From the NCBI RefSeq assembly GCF_020520425.1, contig NC_079490.1, positions 1,922,001-1,986,000 of the forward strand: a DNA stretch of 64,000 nucleotides. The letters run 5' to 3'. The first letter of the stretch is position 1. Every line of letters begins with the position of its first letter. The position numbers and the translations under genes were made by a program. The notes beneath the pieces are model-generated. The model worked only from the letters and a program-made list of their open reading frames with translations. It was not told the origin of the DNA and searched no databases. Positions 47,546-56,700 of this stretch are shown one piece after another. The DNA is from Spinacia oleracea. Taxonomy: Eukaryota > Streptophyta > Magnoliopsida > Caryophyllales > Amaranthaceae.

Positions 47546-47773
47546 TTTTTAAATTTTATTTTTGTTTTACGTTGTTATAAAAATTGTATGCTAAGTTCCC
47601 CAATGTATAATTTTTGCTTCTGCCCATGATGAACATGAAACAAAATTAAGTAGTGAATTGCGAATCCATACCGAGTCTCAAATTAGCGAATCAGGTAACA
47701 CGCAACAATGATCCATACACCAAAATTTCAATATCTTATTGAGTTAAATTATACAAACTGAGAAGTTAAACGA

Positions 47774-50700
47774 TCAATTATAGCCTCCATAAACCATAAG
47801 ACGACCCCAATAATCACCCGAATGACCAAAATCCAAGACGGTGTACAGATCAGGACAATTGAAAGCTTTATATGTGCCTTGGGGCTCAACATCTTTAGAA
47901 ATATCAGTATCAACCGTTACATGTCGTAAAAACGACGAAAACCTTGTGTTATAAACTGCCTTCATACCACTACCCATTTCAGGAGGTGGGCTTATTGGGC
48001 CTGGATTGCTGATTTCTCCGCCCCATTGAACTTGATTGGCGACATCCGCTAAGCTTGTAAATAGAGTTTTGGGCCAATATCCGATTGGATATAATCTACC
48101 ATTATTACTTATTGTGACCCACCAGTTTCCATCATCTGAATGCTGTATACAAAAGTTTATTATACACATGAATTAATCCAAATAAACAAAAACAACTAAG
48201 GGGTCGTTTGGTTCACACGGGGTAAAGGGAATGGAATCAAGAAAGGGTATGGAATGAGATGGAAAGCAAAACACTTTGTTTTCCCAACTTGTTTGGTTTA
48301 CAAAAGAGAAAAGGAAACCCCATGATACATAGCCATCCCTCTCTTTTGATCTACAACCACCACTCCTCCTTCAATCTAAAACCACCACTATTCCCCCTCC
48401 CCTCATCCGTCGGAACTCCGTCCCTCCTCCTCACTTCTTCGTCGTTGTTGCTCCCCTTCCCCGCCGTTGCGCCTCCACGTTCTCTGTTTCCTTTGTTTTC
48501 TCTTTCTTCTCCTTTATCTCCATATCTTAGATCTAGTGACTTTGTAGATTTTTATTTGTAATTGATGTTGTTTTTAGGGTAGTAGGTATGATTTTCAAGT
48601 GGTTGAAGTTATTTTTGGAGAGAGTGGGTTGTTTTTGGGGGAGGTTAGAGTTTAATACGGGTGTTGAGGTGGTTTTTGGTGGTGGCTTAGTGGCTTTCGT
48701 AGGTGGGTTGGTAGTTTCGTGGTGATAGGCTAGATTTCCGGTGATAAGAGGGTGGATTCGTGGTGGTAGGTGGGTGTTTGGTGGAGGTTGGGTAGTTTTG
48801 AGGGAGTTAGAGTAGGTTTTTGGTGGTGGTTGTGTAGTGTTGGAGGTGGTTGGGTGGTTGTCGGAGTAGTGCTAGCCGTGAATGTGGTCGGAGTGGTGTT
48901 AGCGGGCTGGTGGTTGACGGATGTTGTGGTGTCATAAATTGTCAAGGGTGGCCAAAGGGTAGTTAGGTAGTTGGGTGAAGAGGACTTTGGGAGTATGGAT
49001 GATTCCTTGGGGGGTGTGGGGAATCATGGTAGAGGTAAGTGGGGGAATCACGGGGGTAAAGAGAATGATTGATTTGGCCTAACAAACAACTTAAAGGGAA
49101 TCAAGGTAGTTGATTCCCTTTCCCTTTGACAAAGACCCCGAATCAAACGCTCCCTAAAGATTGTCCGTTTGGTATCGTTTTTTGTTTACAGTTTTCTGTT
49201 TTTTTTACAAAACTAAAAATCAAAATATTAAAACTGGCAGTTATAATTCAATCTAAATCACGTGACTTACAAAATTAACATGAATACTATAGGAATGACT
49301 ATTTTTTAATCCAAATTGAAAACTGACAGTTATATCGGATTATACCTTGAAACAAATCTAATAAGTAGGGATGACCATGTATCCAGTGGCGGATGTACAG
49401 TGCAACGTGGGTAGACACAATTTTTTAACTGAAAAATCATTTTAATAGGATGAGTATGTAAAAAAAGAAAAAATTTGGTCAATGTAGGAGTCGAACCCAT
49501 GATCGAAGGGGACAATCATAACTAGATTTCCTCACTAACCACTCTAGCATCTGCCTTTATGTTTGTTTGTTGTAGATTAACTATATAAACCTTATTTTTA
49601 AAATTCCAATTTTTTTTCTTTTTCGGGGTGGCACGTCATATTCTCATCTGATTTTTAATTTCTACTTCGTATATTTTTGAAATTTGCTTATATAACACAG
49701 AGTATTGCGTATACATATTTCTTGTATAATCTTTAAAATCTTAGAATTTATAAAATAACGGTGAAATTGATAAATTTTATGTAAACATTGTAATTAGTAC
49801 TCCGCAAATTATCATTATCATTTTATCTATTTTTTAAAAAAATTGTATTTTTTGTTTCTTTTAAAAGTGTCTACCCAGTTTCAAAATCCTGGATACGCCA
49901 CTGCATGTATCCATGACCCGACCCAGACCCTATTGAATCAGCCCCAACTATTTTATAGTCCAGGTCCAATTATTTGAGACTCATATGGGTCCATATTCTT
50001 TAAAATGGGTGGGTCCAATATTCTCTTAGACTCAGACTCGGTCTATTTTACCTGGTTTTCCATTGTTTGGTTAGTTTAGCGAGGAAAGTTGTTGAAATTA
50101 ATAAGAGAGTTTAAGATTTCTCTAACTTTTCATAATTTTCCCATCTATTACCAACGAAGTATTGGCATAGTAGTTAACATTGATGGTCTGTGTATGATGG
50201 GTTTCGTGTTCGAATCTCCCATTCCCAATTTGTAATGTTATTGGCTTGTTGCTCTTTATGGCTCATTCCCACACGAAAAGTAGTTTTTTCTTTGATTTTG
50301 AAAGGAAAACTATATTTCCCAATATAACTAAAAGGTTTTACAAATATTTCGCACAATTATTTTTTCATAGTTTTCTCTTCAACTAAACAAACACAATACA
50401 ATTGAGGATTTCGACATTTTTACAGTTATTTTACTCATTAAAGTCAAGTAACCAAATACACTGTTAATGGTCAAACTTTTTAAGAGACGGAGGGTTAAAA
50501 ATATACCTTTTCAACAGAAATGTTCCAAGTATATTGTACACCACCAATTGCTGAATATTTTTCCGGGACAACGCCTAGAGGTACATCTTTTGACACTTGA
50601 ACAAAACCTGGACATTGAAGATTTATGCATCCTTGTTGTCCAGCCTATAACAAACATAATAACATTTTTTACGTACAAATTTGTAATTTGTTTTGCTTAA

Positions 50701-53700
50701 TTAAAATATTAATATAAACACTAAATATATATTCTTACTGTAAACTTTGCATAGAGGTGGGTATCATGATCGATAAATAAACTAGGATTCACCTGAAAAT
50801 GAGAATTAAGCACCCTGATAAAGTGACAATAAACACACAATGAAAAAGAAGTACGAAATATCATACGCGGTAAAATGTACTTCGTAATAAATAACTTAGA
50901 CCTGATCAACATGAACCCAACACCCTGACCCAGAAAAAGATGAAGTTGTGCAGAAATTTAATGCCTGTTTTTTCGGACCAATTTTTTTTTGTGCGGGTTT
51001 TGGGCAATCCAAAACTGATCTTTAGTTATAAAAATTGGTCGTCTCGAAAATGGTTCAAAATCAATTTTTTTTTCTCCGAATTGAAATATATAGCCGGTTT
51101 GGGCACGAAGATTTGGCCCATATTTGATCCGGCCCGAGATGATGGGTTGACCTTTTGGTCATGACCCAATCCAAACCGGACCTGTCTATTAATCAGGTCT
51201 AGTATAACTTTGGCGGAACTTAATTTTTGCTTATAAAAATAAGGGGGTTTGGTAAATATACGAACCATCCATCCAGCTTCGATACTATCTGCCCCGTTTA
51301 ATAATTTAATTCGACTCGACGACCATTGAGTTGGTTGTACTTGCGGTCTGTAGATGGAGATGGCAGCATTCGATTTGAAGAACTTCCTATTTGAATCATC
51401 CAAGTTTGTTTGAATAACAGCACTCTGCATCAAAAAATAGAATTAATATCACAAATATAATTTAATATAAATAACATAAATTTGGAAGAAATAAATATTA
51501 TTTGCATGGTCACGTATATATAATTTATATAATTAACATAAAATTGGAAGGAAGATTATTCGTTTGGTCACATGTATATAATAAATATAATTAACATAAA
51601 ATTGGGATAATTCTACCAAAATAAACCATATTCCAAAAGGTTGAAATTCCCCTCAAAAATGGAAAAAACGCTCTCGACTGAAGAGTCGGATCTGGTTCAA
51701 AGAAGCAGCAAAAAGGTCAAACGTAAGGCGGTGGTACAACATGGACAGGAAGCAATGGCGGAAATGGTTCAATCCATGGAAACGGACGCTGGTGCAGAGG
51801 ATACACACCCCCTCATGGAAACGAGAGAACAGCAGATTCGCTCGTATAGTTCTGCTACAAAGGGACACCTTGGCCATCGTGGAGTGACTCAGGTCATAGA
51901 TGATGAGGATCTGGCTTCTGATGATGACTTGCAAGATGGAGAAGAAGATGAAGAAGGATGCCCTGTAATCCTGCTTTCGAAGGAAGAAAAAAGACGGCTT
52001 CGACTTCCGTGGAAACATTCGCTGATAATCAAACTATTTGATAAGAGATTGAGTTATGCGGTTCTGATAAGAAGGCTGAAATTAATGTGGAGCTTGAAAG
52101 GAGAAATTGCACTCACTGATGTTGGGTGTGCTTACTATGTAGTCCGATTTACTTCCATGGCAGATTACGATTTTGTTATGACTCAGGGTCCATGGATGAT
52201 TGGAGACAGCTATCTCACTATTCGAAAATGGGTGCCCAACTTTGTCCCAGATGAGGAACCAATTAAGACTCTCACAGCGTGGGTTCGCATACCAAACCTA
52301 TCAGTGGAATACTTCGATAGAATATTCCTCCATCGAATTGGAGAAAAAATTGGTAGAGTAGTAAGGATTGATAAGAATACAGAATCGATGGATCGTGGAC
52401 AATATATTCGATTCTGTATCGAAGTAGATCTCTCAAAACCATTGTTATCAAAATTCAGACTCAATGGACGGGTATGGAGGATCCAGTACGAAGGGCTTCG
52501 TCAGATATGTTTCAAATGTGGTCACTTAGGGCACAAAGATTCAGAATGCCCTAAGTTTAAACACACAAGAACAGATGAACATGCAGAAGGCCAATGTAAT
52601 GCGTTGCCTGTGCTAGAAACACAGGGTCCCAAGGTCCTGCGCCCAGAAGAGCAAGATCAATACGGCACTTGGATGTTAGTCCAAAAGTTACCAAGGAAGA
52701 CTCTAGCGAAGGCAAAGGGGGTCCAAACCAAGCAAGCCGATCCGAAAGCGAGTGAACAGAATAGATCGACGCCTAAAGTTGGGGTTGGAAACCAAAGATA
52801 CAGGGCGAGAAATCAGGAGCAGAATCATAATAATATTGACTTGGTCAAAAGCGGTTCGATATTTGCGGCTCTAAATCAAGTTACTGAAGATAACAACTCG
52901 AATGGAAATAATATGGAAACGGAGGAAGATTTCGAATTCGAAAGGAATATTATTAAGGAAACTATAGTAGACCAGTGCCAATATATGGAAGAGGAAATTA
53001 TTCGGGAGGAAAATATTTCCTTGGGAAGCAAGTCTATTAATGACAAACAGAATAATGAATCGGGTGACAATTTGGAATATATTCCCACAGTAGATTTGGA
53101 TGCAGACTCAAACTGCTCGGCCAAAGATAAGGAAAGTAGTATTAATTGGAAACTGGATATTCACTCGGAACAAGACCCTTCTGTTATTGGACTAGAGAAT
53201 CCTACCTTACCTCTACAAGAGAATAATATCCCGAGATTACCGCTTAACTTATCACGGGAAAGGAAGGTTAATTTAATTAAAGCCAATGTTACTGTGACTT
53301 CAGAAGGCAAAGAAAACGTTGTGGAAAAGAATTTTGAGTTAGCGAAACCTCCAGACGGTGAACATCGAACGAATCAAGTAGGCTACGATGGAACCATGGA
53401 TAACTCCGATAACATTGGAGATTCAAGCCCCTCCAGCCTACTCAAAATTCATAGATTACACCACAGAAGGACCTTTGATGGTCTCAATGCTCCCAATAGT
53501 GCACAAGGTGGAACTTCAGATCGATTCGTTCCTCCCCCCTCGCCGCAACCCACCGGATTTGATGGCAACAGTTCAACTCCCAATGGAGTTAGTTCACCCT
53601 ATGCGCGACCTTCGATCCGCATACATGGACATTCTGCCTAATATACCGTTGAATACGGTCGATAGATACCCTTCGTTCCCTATGTTTAATATGTCAATCA

Positions 53701-56700
53701 AGATCATGATCTGGAATGTCCAAGGTGCAGGCAGTCAAGCTTTCTTGACAATGATACGTGATTTAATCCGTATTAACAAACCAACAATTTTAGCTTTGGT
53801 AGAAACCCACATTAGTGGAGAGACGGCACAGAAAGTTTGCGATCGAATTGGCTTTTCGGGCCAATTTCGAGTCGATGCACAAGGGTTTAGAGGGGGGATT
53901 TGGTTATTCTGGAAGAAAGAGCTGATCACAGTCAACGTGTTGGACTCCCACACACAACATATTACTGTGGAAATTTCGAAGGTAGGGGAAGCACCATGGA
54001 TCTTCTCAGCCATCTATGCTAGCCCGGATTCAAGCCTGAAACGAGAACTGTGGGAAGCACTGGAAGAGGCTAAGCGTCGTTTCTCGGGACCCTGGATACT
54101 AGGGGGAGACTTTAACGATACCACTACGATGGAAGAAATAATAGGAGTAGGTGGAGCAGAGATGCAACGAAGGTGTCGGAAGTTTTCAAATTGGGTTGAA
54201 TCAAATGAACTGATTGACCTCAACTTCTCGGGCCCAAATCACACTTGGTCTAGGGGAGATACAGAAGACACATACAAGGCTGCAAGACTAGATCGATTCT
54301 TATGCAATGATGAATGGAGGGTGCAGTTTGAGAATGCAACAGTACGTCACCTACCTAAATGTAAATCGGATCATTGTCCAATCATCGTCAGTTCTGGAGG
54401 CTTTGCGCCTGTACCTGCATCTATAAAGCCGTTTCGGTTTCAAGCAGCATGGCTAAGTCATGCTAAATTTGACGAGTTCGTAACCACGAACTGGGACAAG
54501 TCCGCTCCGATCATTCCCTTTCAAACTGAATTTGCTTCTAAATTCAATAAGTGGAATCGAGAAATATTTCACAACATCTTTCGAAAGAAGTCGGAATTGT
54601 GGGCTAGAATCGAAGGAGTGCAAAAAAGGCTCTCGATTAAGTGGGAGAGGAAATTGATCAAGTTGGAGGCCAAACTTCGTCGTGAACTAGACGAGGTGTT
54701 GCAAGAAGAAGAGATGATATGGTTCCAGAAATCACGCCTTGAAGCCATTAAAGATGGGGATAGAAACACTAAGTTCTTCCACCTTGCAACAGTGATTAGG
54801 AGACATAGAAATAAAGTGGATATGTTGCAAGATAAGAATGGGGCCTGGGTGACAGACCCTTCCTTACTTAAAGGTATGGTTGTTCAATACTGGAACGATT
54901 TGTTTAAGGAGGAGAATCCAGATTACAACACGAGCAACTTCACTACAGGTGATTTCCCTTCAATGTCGACAGATGAGATGGAGTTAGTGAACCGCCCATA
55001 TGCTGCATGTGAGGTTGTTCGAGCTATCAAAAGCATGCAGGCGTTTAAAGCCCCCGGACCGGATGGCTTCCAACCGCTTTTCTACCAACGGTATTGGGAT
55101 GTTGTCCACAATAATGTGACTAAGCTTGTTATAGACGTGGTAGAGGGCAAGGAATTTCCATCTGATTTCAACAAAGCGTTCCTTGTTTTGATTCCAAAGG
55201 TGGACTGCCCGCAAAATGTGACTCAATTTAGGCCCATTGGGCTTTGTAACATCGTATACAAGGCAGCAACCAAAGTGATTGTTAATCGACTAAAGCCAGT
55301 GCTTCCATCACTCATATCTCCGACTCAATGTAGTTTTGTCCCTCGTCGTCAAATCACAGATAACATTATTATTGTACAGGAAATGCTGCATACAATGAGG
55401 AAAAAACAAGGAGCGGTGGGATACATGGCTTTGAAAATCGATTTTGAGAAGGCTTATGATCGTTTGAGATGGAGTTTTATTCGAAACTCTCTGATAGAAC
55501 TTCGCTTACCAATAAATATGGTTGATGTTATCATGAAATGTATTAGCTCGACGACACTCCAAGTCTTGTGGAATGGAGAAACAACGGAGAGCTTTACACC
55601 CTCAAGGGGAATTCGGCAAGGCGACCCCCTATCGCCATACATCTACGTGATTTGTATGGAGAGGCTAACTCATCTAATTGATAGAGCAGTCCAAGTGGGG
55701 ACGTGGAAAGCAGTAAGGGCGAGTCGACATGGGCCACAACTCTCGAATTTAGCCTTTGCAGATGACCTAATATTGTTCGGAGAAGCGTCGTTGGACCAAG
55801 CCAAAATTATAACAGCATGTTTAGATCAGTTCTGTGATATGTCTGGGAGTAAAGTCAGTATTGCTAAATCCAAAGTCTATTTCTCTCGCAATACCAATGA
55901 GGAATGTAGACAAGGAATTTGTTCTGAATTGCAGATGGAAGAGACGAGCGACCTAGGTACATACCTAGGAGTACCCACGATCAATGGGCGTACTTCCAAA
56001 CGAGAGTATCAGTTCCTAGTGGATAAAATTAATAACAAATTAGCAGGCTGGAAAACAAAAACACTCTCATTGGCTGGAAGAGCTACTCTGGTTCAAGCTT
56101 CACTCAGCTCCACACCTTACTACACGATGCAAACCACAAAGCTCCCCCGTACTACGTGTGATGATATTGACCGTATCTCTAGACGGTTCCTATGGGGAGG
56201 GTCCGAAGAGCAGCGCAAAGTTCACTTGGTGGCATGGGACACAGTCACAAAAGATAAGGAGAACGGAGGATTAGGAATTCGATCCATGCGCCAAGCCAAT
56301 GCGGCTTTTTTATCGAAGCTGGGGTGGAGAATTTTGTCTGAACCTGATTCTTTGTGGTCGAAAGTAGTAAGAAGTAAGTACTGTGATGGCAAATGCTCGG
56401 TTGATATGTTTAAACACAAACCGGGTGCTTCCAATGCGTGGAGAGGAATTGTAGATAATGTTGATGTGCTAAGGCAGGGAGTTAGTCTAGCAGTGGGTAA
56501 TGGCAAAAGTACTTTGTTCTGGTTTGATAGGTGGGCTTCCAAACACCCTTTGATTGAAGTGGCGACGGAAATACCCCCTGTCGATATACAAGAGATGAAG
56601 GTGCAAGACTTCTGGGACCCGAACACGGGCTGGAAGTGGGAAAGGTATGCGGATTATCTACCTCCTTCGATGCTCCAAACTATTGATTCCTTTGAGTTAA

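Noticed and set aside
48259..48945. Pro/Ser- and Thr-rich frames on both strands
   Set aside because: Inside the 955-bp element in neprosin intron 6; low-complexity GGTGGTT sequence, no domain.
49485..49505. tRNA B-box-like GGTTCGACTCC on the minus strand
   Set aside because: Part of the CAGTGGCGGAT hAT MITE; no A box or cloverleaf around it.
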